DNA of 31,084 bases from an uncultured Dorea sp. (GTDB lineage Bacteria; Bacillota; Clostridia; Lachnospirales; Lachnospiraceae). The notes under the pieces were generated by a model. It worked only from the letters and a program-made list of their open reading frames with translations. It did no database searches and had not been told where the DNA came from. Of the stretch, positions 1-7,244 are shown in pieces. Numbering within the stretch: position 1 is the stretch's first letter; each line of letters starts with the position of its first letter. A program made the translations under genes and the position numbers. The stretch is taken from positions 1 to 31,084 of the forward strand of contig CAJTVY010000044.1 of the NCBI GenBank assembly GCA_910579925.1. Direction: 5' to 3'.

Positions 1-292
1 ATACCTCCTTATTGTTCTGGTTCTTTTCGCGCATCTCTTTCTGACGCCGCGTATACGTTTCCAGGTTACTCACATACTTATCATTGACTTCGGGCCCAAG
101 CTGTTCCACAAAACTCATATTCCATGCAACTTCCTGCCCCACTTGAATGGGATAATCACTGATGAACATCCGCATCGGTACTTTCAGATATCCCAGACGG
201 CCTTTCAGATCAATTGCCACACATCCGTCATGTACCTCTACGATCACGCCTTCCATCCGTATGATCTTATCGCCATATTTCAATTCCGCCAT
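1..292 (-). CDS. Small prd-operon protein, CBO2463/CBO2479-like (partial)
   Basis: The reading frame starts at an ATG at 290-292, 16 bases after the prdA stop, with an AGGTGA ribosome site, and runs off the left edge after 97 codons. The visible protein begins MAELKYGDKIIRMEGVIVEV and looks like a small beta-rich fold followed by a charged C-terminal tail (residues about 80-97). Small proteins of this kind sit between prdA and prdB in clostridial proline reductase operons; their function is unknown to me. The last bases read AAGGAGGTAT on the coding strand, which looks like the ribosome site of the next gene, so this gene probably ends within a few codons and prdB should follow. The family name is from memory and context, not a search. 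Confidence 0.7.
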   Translation of the reverse strand, partial: MAELKYGDKIIRMEGVIVEVHDGCVAIDLKGRLGYLKVPMRMFISDYPIQVGQEVAWNMSFVEQLGPEVNDKYVSNLETYTRRQKEMREKNQNNKEV

Positions 293-308
293 GTTCGTTC
301 ACCTGTCT

Positions 309-2162
309 TTAGTCATATTTTTCCTTACGCTTCTGGCTCATTGGCAGAGACTGCTCATTCTCAACCAGCTTCAGTCCTTTTCCTGTCACACTCTCGATTG
401 CTTCTACGTTGGAAGACTTCACATTCGGATTCCACTTCTTCTCAGCCGCTTTAACATCTTCTCCGCCCATTGCATTCTTCAGCATCTGTAATGCACGAAC
501 TGCATCTTCCGGACAAAGTGTATTACAAGCAAGAACCTCGTTCTCAATACCTGATTCAGACTTATTGTTATCAACCATGTGCGTCATGTACTTGTTACCA
601 ACTACCAGCGCACCCTGAACGGCACAGAAGGACATACCTACTACCGGAATTCCTCTCATACCGATCTGCTCATGGTGGCTTGCAAAGTCGATGTGGTTGT
701 TACCGAAGCCTTCTGTTGTAACGAATGCTCCGTCTACATCCAGCATCTCACAGATCTGACCAACACGTCTGGATACATAGAATTTCTCTGCATTGATCTG
801 CGGGCTTCCTACAAAGATAACACCGCAAAGGTCAATCTCTTCATCATGCAGCGCTTCCAGAACCAACGGCTCTCTCCAGTAGTGTCTGGACATCTCTTTC
901 GATGCAGGTCCGATACAGGTAAGCGCATGGATACATCCGTCAAGAACCTCCAGCGGAGATACTGCTACCGGGACATTACCAAGGTCAACGTTCGGCTTTC
1001 CGCCAAGGATACCAACCGGCTCTACCGGAAGGATCAGGTTGTCATGCATAGCTCCCTGTCCCATGATCTCCTTAACGATCACAACTTTCTTCTTGCCAGG
1101 TCTTCTGTACTGGTCAAACTGCTCCGTATCTACTACCAGAGACTCATCCAGTTTCTTGAGGCACTCACGGATCTCCTGTGTAATCATATCACTTGCAGTA
1201 TGAGCTGCCAGCGGGCCAGGTCTCTCCATGTTGGTTCCTTCTTTAACCGTAACCTGAGTCTTGATGAAGATCTCACCCTTCTCAGGCGCTCCCGGACGTC
1301 CCCACATGATGTTCTCGTCAAGATATCCTTCGGAAGAACCGAATTCACCAATCTGAACACCGTTGGCATCCGTACCGGTTACCATCATAACAACACCGTC
1401 AAGAACTCTTGTAACACCAGATCCAAGCTCATCCTCGCCCTCTTTTGTAGCGATTGGCTGAACATCCATAATCGTCTCGGAATATGTGTGGTACTGCTCC
1501 GGTGTAATAATATCAATCTTCAAGTCATATACTAACTGCTGAGAATCAATACATTCTTTCTCAATACCTTCACGGATATAGAGTGTGGTTCCTTCGATCT
1601 TTGTCTCCGGTCCTCTCTTTACTTCCGTAATGTTAAAGTGCTTTCTCGTCAAGCTTCTGATCAGCTTCGGCTCCTGCTCTGCTGCCGGCGCCGCCGCACC
1701 TGCCGCTGCCGCTACTGCCGCACCTGCCGGCGCTTCTGCTGCCGCACTTCCTCCGCCAAGGGCGCCAACCGGAATCTCAAGGTCAATATCCTTGCCTTCT
1801 CCGATATGGATCTTCAGCACCCCGCCTGCCATCGGCGCCGCTGCCGCCGGTGCTGCCGGAACTGCTGCCGGCGCTTCCTCTTCCGCCTTCTCTTCTACAG
1901 GTGCGCTCGGCGCTTTTGCGCCTTCCACAACGTCTGCAGTAAGTGGGCAGAGAGAATCACATGTTTTTGTAAGTTTTGCTCCCAGAACTTCCTCGATGGT
2001 AAGACAGCCGTCAAGATTCAATAATCCTGAATCTACCAAATCATCAAAGATTGCCGGATCTTCCAGATTCGCTGGTTCGATTGTAATGCCGCCCTCGGCT
2101 CTACAACATAATACCGCTGGATCATGAGCATGAGCTTTCGCTGTTTCAGCTGTGATTGACAT
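309..2162 (-). CDS. prdA: D-proline reductase proprotein PrdA
   Basis: PrdA is the pyruvoyl-carrying proprotein of D-proline reductase, which reduces D-proline to 5-aminovalerate in Stickland fermentation. The 617-residue protein starts MSITAETAKAHAHDPAVLCC, as PrdA proteins do. The start at 2162 follows an AAGGAGGG ribosome site; a longer frame to 2243 lacks one. In the family the chain is cleaved before a Cys that becomes the pyruvoyl group. The matching site here is the Thr415-Cys416 pair in HALTCIGPASKEMSRHYW, which would give subunits of about 415 and 202 residues. Residues 82-165 form two Ala/Pro-rich stretches flanking a short conserved block (GGVLKIHIGEGKDIDLEIP), probably flexible linkers. 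The gene is followed closely by the small prd protein and preceded by prdC. I see no truncation. Confidence 0.96.
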   Translation of the reverse strand: MSITAETAKAHAHDPAVLCCRAEGGITIEPANLEDPAIFDDLVDSGLLNLDGCLTIEEVLGAKLTKTCDSLCPLTADVVEGAKAPSAPVEEKAEEEAPAAVPAAPAAAAPMAGGVLKIHIGEGKDIDLEIPVGALGGGSAAAEAPAGAAVAAAAGAAAPAAEQEPKLIRSLTRKHFNITEVKRGPETKIEGTTLYIREGIEKECIDSQQLVYDLKIDIITPEQYHTYSETIMDVQPIATKEGEDELGSGVTRVLDGVVMMVTGTDANGVQIGEFGSSEGYLDENIMWGRPGAPEKGEIFIKTQVTVKEGTNMERPGPLAAHTASDMITQEIRECLKKLDESLVVDTEQFDQYRRPGKKKVVIVKEIMGQGAMHDNLILPVEPVGILGGKPNVDLGNVPVAVSPLEVLDGCIHALTCIGPASKEMSRHYWREPLVLEALHDEEIDLCGVIFVGSPQINAEKFYVSRRVGQICEMLDVDGAFVTTEGFGNNHIDFASHHEQIGMRGIPVVGMSFCAVQGALVVGNKYMTHMVDNNKSESGIENEVLACNTLCPEDAVRALQMLKNAMGGEDVKAAEKKWNPNVKSSNVEAIESVTGKGLKLVENEQSLPMSQKRKEKYD

Positions 2163-2399
2163 ATTGTTTTCCCTCCTTAATTTGGTCCATGCGTACCTTC
2201 TATTCGGTCCGCTCAGATAATTGCCTCCCGCTTTGGCGCACATCCATACGCCTCACGGCCGCCGTGTCTTCCACGGCCTTAAATGTATATAACAATTACA
2301 CGCAATAGCGGAGAGGTCCTCTCTTTCTCCCGGTAAAGGGATCGGGGGCCCTTTACCTTATTGCCTGCAACAGCAATACCGTTAGTATTTACAAAACTA
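2163..2399 (-). other. Structured prdC-prdA intercistronic region
   Basis: This 237-base gap between prdC and prdA holds several hairpins. GGTAAAGGG (2332-2340) pairs with CCCTTTACC (2349-2357); TATTGC (2359-2364) pairs with GCAATA (2373-2378); GCCGTG (2261-2266) pairs with CACGGC (2272-2277). None is followed by a T-run on the minus strand, so I do not call a terminator. I found no convincing sigma-A promoter in it. It may be a processing or stability region that sets the high PrdA level relative to PrdC; that is inference. Confidence 0.5.
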
Positions 2400-3809
2400 T
2401 TATTTGCCATTCGGAAGCTGGTCTACCTGTTTGGAAACCCTTAACGTCCTGTAAAGCGAATGTCCCACCGTTCTCATGACATGGTCGGTCTGGTGGAATA
2501 CTTTAAGTCCCATCTTCGGCCCGGATGCCATAACTGTATTGGAACAGTCAGAGCAGTTTCCGATAATAATGTATTCACATTTATCCTTCTTAAACTGCAT
2601 GTTGTTCTTCACCTGTCCAGGACAGTTACCCGGTCTTAAACACTTAAGCGGTGCGCCCGGCTTATTCTCAATCGCCTGCTTACATCTGCAGACAGATACC
2701 ACTTTGCCGTTCATCTTCTCTGCAATCTCGCACATACGCTCTTCGCTTCCTCCGCAGGCACATACAAGAAGTCCTACGTTCGCCCCATGAAGATCCGGGA
2801 ACTCGATTGTAACCAGAATACCGCCTGTAGTCTTCGTGATCGGCGCATCAAGCTCTGTAGCCTTACCCGTAAAGGCTCCCCCCATGATGATCTCGCCGTA
2901 TACGCCGTCGATTCCGCCCGCTTTCTCAATCAGTTCCCCAACGCTTACGCCAACCGGAACATCCATAAATACATGAGCTCCATTACCGCCGTTAATCTTA
3001 CCGCGGACAGTCAGATTCTTGGTGATGCACGGCTTCTTCTCATCAATGGCCTCTGCAATCTTCGCCGCAGTCTCAAGATTCACAACCACAGACCTCGCCG
3101 CTGACGGAAGCTGCATTGTCGTAAGATTGACTCCAAGACACTCTCTTACTACCGCGCGTTCCTCGCCCATCGGGTAGATATCCGGCAGAAGGTGAATCGA
3201 AATATCTGCTTCGCCTGCAATCGCCTTTCTCAGAATCCCGATCGCCTTGTCGTTCTTCTTCTTAATTGCAAATATCGCCTTATCCGCATGGGTGATCTCC
3301 ATACAATACTTCACACCCCGGACAACCTTATCGCACTGTTCCTCAATCTGTCTGATATTATGCTCGAGTCCCGGTTCACACTCTGCAGCATTGATCAGGA
3401 TATAACTGTGCTCCAGCTTAAACCCAGCCGGAAGTTCCGGATTGATCTCTGGATCCAGTTCTGCCATCTCCGTCTCAGCCAGGTTAATACCAAGCTTGAT
3501 GCCTGTCGGAAATCCTGCGCCGCCCATACCAACAATACCGGCTTCTTTCACCATGGCAAGCTTATCGTTCTCGTCCTCTACCTCAATCGGTACGAACTCA
3601 TCTTTCTGCTCTTCGTCCGGCCTGATGACGATTCTGTCTTCCAGGACTTCTTCCACCACGCCGTAAACGCTGGAAAAAATATTAGCCCCGAGTCCCGTCG
3701 GCGTCGCAATCTTTGTACCTTTTTTCACTTCGTCCCCAGCTTTTACGATTGCCGCACAGGGTGCGCCGACATGCTGACGTAACAAAATCTGTACATTTCC
3801 CATTGCCAT
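2400..3809 (-). CDS. prdC: Proline reductase-associated electron transfer protein PrdC
   Basis: PrdC resembles RnfC and is thought to pass electrons to proline reductase. The protein is 469 residues from the first ATG. The start is uncertain: ATGs at 3809 and 3803 both follow AAGGAG, with spacings of about 4 and 10 bases. A biotinyl/lipoyl-like N-terminus (about 1-60, RQHVGAPCAAIVKAGDEV) precedes the RnfC-type NAD/flavin motif GMGGAGFPT at 94-102. The C-terminal part is Cys-rich (C350, C352, C360, C374, C376, C390, C396, C411, C419, C422), fitting redox centres. Some clostridial PrdC proteins are described as selenoproteins; this gene has no in-frame TGA, so it is a Sec-free form. It lies downstream of selC with no terminator between them and upstream of prdA. 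Confidence 0.92.
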   Translation of the reverse strand: MAMGNVQILLRQHVGAPCAAIVKAGDEVKKGTKIATPTGLGANIFSSVYGVVEEVLEDRIVIRPDEEQKDEFVPIEVEDENDKLAMVKEAGIVGMGGAGFPTGIKLGINLAETEMAELDPEINPELPAGFKLEHSYILINAAECEPGLEHNIRQIEEQCDKVVRGVKYCMEITHADKAIFAIKKKNDKAIGILRKAIAGEADISIHLLPDIYPMGEERAVVRECLGVNLTTMQLPSAARSVVVNLETAAKIAEAIDEKKPCITKNLTVRGKINGGNGAHVFMDVPVGVSVGELIEKAGGIDGVYGEIIMGGAFTGKATELDAPITKTTGGILVTIEFPDLHGANVGLLVCACGGSEERMCEIAEKMNGKVVSVCRCKQAIENKPGAPLKCLRPGNCPGQVKNNMQFKKDKCEYIIIGNCSDCSNTVMASGPKMGLKVFHQTDHVMRTVGHSLYRTLRVSKQVDQLPNGK

Positions 3810-3917
3810 ACTTCTCCTTTTCCAAAATTTATTAAGTAAAAAACAAAACTTCTCAGTTCGTCTACTTACTTTCGCATAATTTACAATCTATAAATAACAT
3901 CTATAAATGATTCTTTC

Positions 3918-4015
3918 TGGCGAGGGCATGTGGGAATCGAACCCACCCGGGACGCTCCTAACGCCCCACACTGGTTTTGAAGACCAGGAGGCACACCAGT
4001 CACCCAACTACCCCC
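3918..4015 (-). tRNA. selC: tRNA-Sec (anticodon TCA)
   Basis: The minus strand folds as a long tRNA of 98 bases including an encoded 3' CCA (TGG at 3918-3920 on the plus strand). The anticodon arm reads CTGGT-CTTCAAA-ACCAG, with anticodon TCA that reads UGA. The T arm is GGGTGGGTTCGATTCCCAC and the long variable arm lies around GGGCGTTAGGAGCGTCCC. Length, extra arm and anticodon all fit the selenocysteine tRNA. It is charged with serine, converted by SelA and delivered by SelB, both encoded about 7-11 kb to the right. Two sigma-A promoters lie just upstream, and prdC begins 108 bases downstream. Confidence 0.96.
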
Positions 4016-4039
4016 ATATACATTATCTCAAGTGCTTTT

Positions 4040-4068
4040 ACAATAGCATAATTTCTGCGTAATTTCAA
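4040..4068 (-). promoter_or_regulatory. Proximal selC promoter
   Basis: Reading the minus strand, TTGAAA (4063-4068), a 17-base spacer and TATTGT (4040-4045) form a good sigma-A promoter. Transcription would start near 4033, about 18 bases before the tRNA 5' end. Found by eye. Confidence 0.65.
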
Positions 4069-4086
4069 CACTTTTTTTATATTTTT

Positions 4087-4115
4087 ATAATAGCAAAAAA
4101 CCATTGACTTTTCAA
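4087..4115 (-). promoter_or_regulatory. Distal selC promoter
   Basis: On the minus strand, TTGAAA (4110-4115), a 17-base spacer and TATTAT (4087-4092) form a second sigma-A promoter upstream of the proximal one. Its -35 box directly abuts the -35 box of the opposite prdF promoter. Confidence 0.6.
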
Positions 4116-4132
4116 GGTTTTTCGTACATAAT
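4104..4132 (+). promoter_or_regulatory. prdF promoter
   Basis: TTGACT (4104-4109), 17 bases and CATAAT (4127-4132) make a strong sigma-A promoter reading toward prdF, with a start near 4139. The -35 box touches that of the divergent distal selC promoter, so one bound regulator or polymerase could affect both directions. No sigma-54 type -24/-12 element is visible here, although PrdR-controlled prd genes in other species use sigma-54. Confidence 0.65.
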
Positions 4133-4138
4133 AGATAT

Positions 4139-4332
4139 AAGAAATTGAACGGCATACTAGAACGCAGTCTAATTTTGTTTCCCTGTCGTTTATAGTGGAT
4201 TTTTTTCCGGTATGTTGTAATATATTTTTTGTCAGACACAGGAAGAGCAAGGGGACTCTTTCAGTGTTTCACAGCAAATTTATAGTTTTTATCTATAAAT
4301 ATTCAATTATTCCTTTAGGAGGTACAAGAATT
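4139..4332 (+). promoter_or_regulatory. Long prdF leader with ATCTATAAAT motif
   Basis: The prdF transcript would carry about 190 bases of leader. It holds an 8-bp hairpin, ATTTATAG (4278-4285) pairing with CTATAAAT (4293-4300), and the ribosome site AGGAGGT (4317-4323). The 10-mer ATCTATAAAT at 4291-4300 also occurs twice upstream of prdC (3886-3895 and 3899-3908). I do not recognise a known riboswitch. A shared operator or RNA motif is inference. Confidence 0.4.
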
Positions 4333-5367
4333 ATGGAATTGAAAGCAAATGTTAATTTCGATCGTTTCGAAAGCGCATTGCAGGTAGTTGACTCCCACAC
4401 TGTCGGAGAATTCTGCCGTATCGTCATTGGTGGTTTCCCGGAGCCGGAAGGAAGCACTATGATCGAGAAGAAGAAATGGATGGAGGAGAACTATGATCAG
4501 GTTCGTACTGCTCTGATGTTCGAGCCTCGCGGACACCACGATATGTTCGGTGCGTTCCTGTGTGAACCGGTTAATAAGGAAGCTGATTTCGGCGTTATGT
4601 TCATGGATACAGGCGGGTATCTGAACATGTGCGGACATTGTACGATCGGCGCAGTTACGGTTGCAATCGAGGCTGGTCTTGTTGAGTCCAAGGAGGGCGA
4701 GAACGAGGTCGTTCTGGATGCTCCTGCCGGATTAATTCGCACGACCGCTATTGTAAAGGAAGGAAAGGTAGAGAGCGTGACCCTGACCAACGTACCTGCT
4801 TTCGTTTACAAAGAGAACCAGAAAGTAACCATCGACGGAAAAGAGATTGAATTCACGATCTCCTTCGGCGGAAGTTTCTTTGCGCTGGTTGACACCACCA
4901 AGCTTGACATCGGTGAGATCAACCCCAAGACTGTTCCGGCATATGCAGATCTGGGTATGAAGATGCTTGAAATTATCAACAGGGACATCCCGATTCAGCA
5001 TCCGCTTCTCGACATTACATCCGTTGACCTGGTTGAGTTCTATGGACCAACCCCGAACCCGGGTGAGGCTAATATGAGGAACGTTGTAATCTTCGGCGAT
5101 GCCATGGCTGACCGTTCACCTTGCGGAACCGGTACAAGCGCAAAGCTTGCTACCCTTCATCACTGGGGCGAGATCAAAGTGGGCGAAGAGTTCATCTACG
5201 AGAGCTTTATCGGCACACGTTTCAAAGGTGTAATCAAAGAGACAGCCAAAGTTGCAGATTACGATGCAGTCATCCCGATGATTACCGGAAGCTGCTACCT
5301 GACAGGTGTTGCAACATACCTCATTGATCCGACAGATCCATTGAAGTATGGCTTCCAGGTAGGTTAA
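4333..5367 (+). CDS. prdF: Proline racemase PrdF
   Basis: PrdF interconverts L- and D-proline and so supplies D-proline to the reductase. The 344-residue protein has both catalytic cysteines of the family: Cys100 in NMCGHCTIG and Cys264 in DRSPCGTGTSA, acting as a two-base pair. EPRGHHDMFGA near residues 64-74 and GGSFFALV near 179-186 are also typical. The start at 4333 has AGGAGGT at the right distance; the frame stays open to 4195 without a ribosome site. The prd context favours proline racemase over hydroxyproline epimerase, which is in the same family. The gene is divergent from selC-prdC and has its own promoter and long leader. No T-tailed terminator follows; the 155-bp array begins 12 bases after the stop. 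Confidence 0.94.
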   Translation: MELKANVNFDRFESALQVVDSHTVGEFCRIVIGGFPEPEGSTMIEKKKWMEENYDQVRTALMFEPRGHHDMFGAFLCEPVNKEADFGVMFMDTGGYLNMCGHCTIGAVTVAIEAGLVESKEGENEVVLDAPAGLIRTTAIVKEGKVESVTLTNVPAFVYKENQKVTIDGKEIEFTISFGGSFFALVDTTKLDIGEINPKTVPAYADLGMKMLEIINRDIPIQHPLLDITSVDLVEFYGPTPNPGEANMRNVVIFGDAMADRSPCGTGTSAKLATLHHWGEIKVGEEFIYESFIGTRFKGVIKETAKVADYDAVIPMITGSCYLTGVATYLIDPTDPLKYGFQVG

Positions 5368-5379
5368 TTTACATAATAC

Positions 5380-5850
5380 GATCTGGTTACTGTTCACACC
5401 CGATGGGTGCTCACAGCAACGAATCCGGCCTATTTAAAAGTTGCCTTACGGCAAGAGGCCGGATTCCTGCCACTGTACTCTTATGGCCTGTGACCGTGCA
5501 GCGTAGTGCACGCTCCAGGAATGAACAGTAACATGATCTGGTTACTGTTCACACCCGATGGGTGCTCACAGCAACGAATCCGGCCTATTTAAAAGTTGCC
5601 TTACGGCAAGAGGCCGGATTCCTGCCACTGTACTCTTATGGCCTGTGACCGTGCAGCGTAGTGCACGCTCCAGGAATGAACAGTAACATGATCTGGTTAC
5701 TGTTCACACCCGATGGGTGCTCACAGCAACGAATCCGGCCTATTTAAAAGTTGCCTTACGGCAAGAGGCCGGATTCCTGCCACTGTACTCTTATGGCCTG
5801 TGACCGTGCAGCGTAGTGCACGCTCCAGGAATGAACAGTAACATGATCTG
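5380..5850. repeat. Three perfect tandem copies of a 155-bp structured element
   Basis: Copies at 5380-5534, 5535-5689 and 5690-5844 are identical by eye, followed by GATCTG (5845-5850), the start of a fourth. Each unit is bounded by an 11-bp perfect inverted repeat (GTTACTGTTCA at 5386-5396, TGAACAGTAAC at 5522-5532 in copy 1). Units are joined by the 8-mer ATGATCTG. Internal stems in copy 1 are CACCC/GGGTG (5397-5409), TCACAG/CTGTGA (5411-5416 with 5488-5493), GAATCCGGCC/GGCCGGATTC (5421-5430 with 5457-5466, enclosing TTGCC/GGCAA) and CGTGCA/TGCACG (5495-5512). This makes a closed multi-branch fold. There is no open reading frame of note in it. It could be a MITE-like mobile repeat or a structured RNA in the prdF 3' region; I do not recognise a named family. 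Confidence 0.95.
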
Positions 5851-5880
5851 CACATTTTTTACACAATATGCGTATTAGTT

Positions 5881-5909
5881 TTGCATTTTACGACAAGATG
5901 TGATATACT
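5881..5909 (+). promoter_or_regulatory. Promoter of the TetR gene
   Basis: TTGCAT (5881-5886), 17 bases and TATACT (5904-5909) form a sigma-A promoter just right of the repeat array. The leader to the TetR start is about 145 bases, long for a small regulator. Confidence 0.6.
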
Positions 5910-5920
5910 GCAAGAAGCAA

Positions 5921-5947
5921 AGAAGCGGGTTACAGCAATCCGCTTCT
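5921..5947 (+). terminator. Hairpin in the TetR leader (possible attenuator)
   Basis: AGAAGCGG (5921-5928) pairs with CCGCTTCT (5940-5947), 8 bp, within about 10 bases of the predicted transcript start. It is followed by CTTGTTATACTTTATT, which is only moderately T-rich. It may be a weak terminator or a 5' stabilising hairpin. Confidence 0.4.
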
Positions 5948-6061
5948 CTTGTTATACTTTATTGAATATAGTCTACCCGCCCACAGGGCATGCAGTTATG
6001 GTGTGCCTTTGAGTATAAAGATATAGACTGATGGCATGACTAAAAGAAAGGAATGAGGCCA

Positions 6062-6649
6062 ATGCCGCGTAAAAGGCGATCAACGAAAAGCCGTATTGTG
6101 AAATCTGCATGGAATCTGTTTTACAAGAACGGATACGATAATACTACCGTAGAGGACATTATCACTGCGTCTAAGACGTCTAAGGGAACTTTCTACCATT
6201 ATTTCAAGGGGAAAGAGGCGCTTCTTAACTCCCTATCAGACTTATTTGACCAGAAGTACGAGGAACTGTACACAGTGGTTGATCCAGAGATGTCGGCTTA
6301 TGACAAGCTGCTGTTTCTGAACCATGAATTATTTTACATGATTGAAACCAGCGTCGATATCAGCCTCCTTGCCTTCCTCTATTCTTCTCAGCTTACGACT
6401 AAGGATAAGAAATCCTTATCGGACAATAAAAGATTTTATTTCCGATGGATATCAGAGATTATTGATGCTGCACTGGAACATGGGGAATTCAGCAATACCA
6501 GCACAACCGAAGAACTAATGAACATCTATGCTATGTATGAACGGGCATTGCTCTATGACTGGGCTCTCTTTAAAGGGAAGATTTCCCTGACAGAGTACAG
6601 CGACAAATTACTGCCCCATGTATTGGATATGTTTATTAAAGGAGTTTAG
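6062..6649 (+). CDS. TetR/AcrR family transcriptional regulator
   Basis: A 195-residue DNA-binding regulator. Residues about 5-50 form the TetR helix-turn-helix region (AWNLFYKNGYDNTTVEDI followed by SKGTFYHYFKGKEALL). The C-terminal helical part should bind an unknown ligand and mediate dimerisation. I chose the ATG at 6062, with AAAGGA about 9 bases upstream, over the ATG at 6053, which that site would nearly touch. The gene stands alone on the plus strand between the repeat array and the convergent selenium island, so its target is not evident; it may act on its own promoter or on distant genes. A bidirectional terminator follows. Confidence 0.9.
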   Translation: MPRKRRSTKSRIVKSAWNLFYKNGYDNTTVEDIITASKTSKGTFYHYFKGKEALLNSLSDLFDQKYEELYTVVDPEMSAYDKLLFLNHELFYMIETSVDISLLAFLYSSQLTTKDKKSLSDNKRFYFRWISEIIDAALEHGEFSNTSTTEELMNIYAMYERALLYDWALFKGKISLTEYSDKLLPHVLDMFIKGV

Positions 6650-6667
6650 TTATGGATGCTGCACCTT

Positions 6668-6702
6668 AAAAGACAGGTACGTTTTTACATACCTGTCTTT
6701 TT
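6668..6702. terminator. Bidirectional terminator between tetR and the DUF3343 gene
   Basis: AAAAGACAGGTA (6668-6679) pairs with TACCTGTCTTTT (6690-6701) around a 10-base loop, with T-runs on both strands. It would end the TetR transcript and the convergent selenium island transcript. Confidence 0.85.
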
Positions 6703-6744
6703 CTTACGCACAGATCACCGCAACGCTCTCCATACCGCCGCCGT

Positions 6745-6981
6745 CTACACCATGCATTCATGCATCTCCTCTTCCTCGATGCCGGCTTTACGCATCATAG
6801 AGACGATCTGCTCTCTGTCTTCGAGAGCCGCACACCATGACAGACCGCATCCTGCAGAAATGGCTCTTGGAACGGGAATGATCCTTCCCGGCGCCTTGTA
6901 CTCCTTACAGGCTTTCTCCATTGCCATTGCATCCGCAGTCGTGTGGAATGTCACAACCAGTTTTAATTCCTTTTTTCTCAT
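6745..6981 (-). CDS. DUF3343 protein, putative Se/S carrier
   Basis: A 78-residue protein with the DUF3343 pattern: a short beta-alpha start (LKLVVTFHTTADAMAMEKAC) and a central block PGRIIPVPRAISAGCGLSWC with Cys45 and Cys50. DUF3343 proteins are often found with selenium and sulfur genes and are described as putative selenium/sulfur carriers; the chemistry is not established as far as I know. It starts 2 bases after the stop of the TusA-like gene and is the last gene of the yedE operon. Two more cysteines lie at residue 25 and in the last five residues (ECMV). There is no in-frame TGA. Confidence 0.85.
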   Translation of the reverse strand: MRKKELKLVVTFHTTADAMAMEKACKEYKAPGRIIPVPRAISAGCGLSWCAALEDREQIVSMMRKAGIEEEEMHECMV

Positions 6982-6983
6982 GT

Positions 6984-7187
6984 CTACTCAATCACCACTT
7001 CGAAATATCCGTCCTTCTCGCTGGCAGTTGATTTCTTACCGTGATCCTTAGCATATTTCTCCACGTTCATCTTCTGATGGGGTTCTGTCACCAGAATCTT
7101 AACCGGTTCTGCCGCGCCTTTCAGAGCCTCTGCGGTCAGCATCAACGGCTCTGGACAAGAAAGACCTCTTGCATCTACTTCCTTCAT
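6984..7187 (-). CDS. TusA/SirA-like sulfurtransferase
   Basis: A 67-residue TusA-fold protein. The family motif is present as CPEP, with the active Cys11 in DARGLSCPEPLMLT. TusA proteins carry a persulfide on this Cys; in selenium clusters they may carry a perselenide. I chose the ATG at 7187, about 8 bases after GAAGG, over the ATG at 7205. The gene lies 57 bases after yedE and is nearly fused to the DUF3343 gene, which suggests that both act on the atom imported by YedE. A second, longer TusA-type protein, YedF, is encoded at 15388-15993. Confidence 0.88.
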   Translation of the reverse strand: MKEVDARGLSCPEPLMLTAEALKGAAEPVKILVTEPHQKMNVEKYAKDHGKKSTASEKDGYFEVVIE

Positions 7188-7244
7188 TTGATTACCTTCT
7201 TTCATAGAATACTATATATTGTTTCTGATTTCAATCTATTTCCA

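Noticed and set aside
579..1535. 318-codon plus-strand open frame
   Set aside because: It lies wholly inside prdA on the other strand, lacks a ribosome site, and its protein shows no recognisable pattern.
4000..4239. 79-codon minus-strand frame upstream of selC
   Set aside because: It runs over the selC promoters and into the tRNA gene; composition is AT-rich noncoding.
3810..4332. Sigma-54 promoter for the prd genes
   Set aside because: PrdR-controlled prd operons can use sigma-54, but I see no TGGCAC-N5-TTGC type element on either strand here; sigma-A boxes are present instead.
5380..5850. Tandem array as a CRISPR
   Set aside because: The 155-bp units are identical throughout, with no unique spacers, and no cas genes are nearby.
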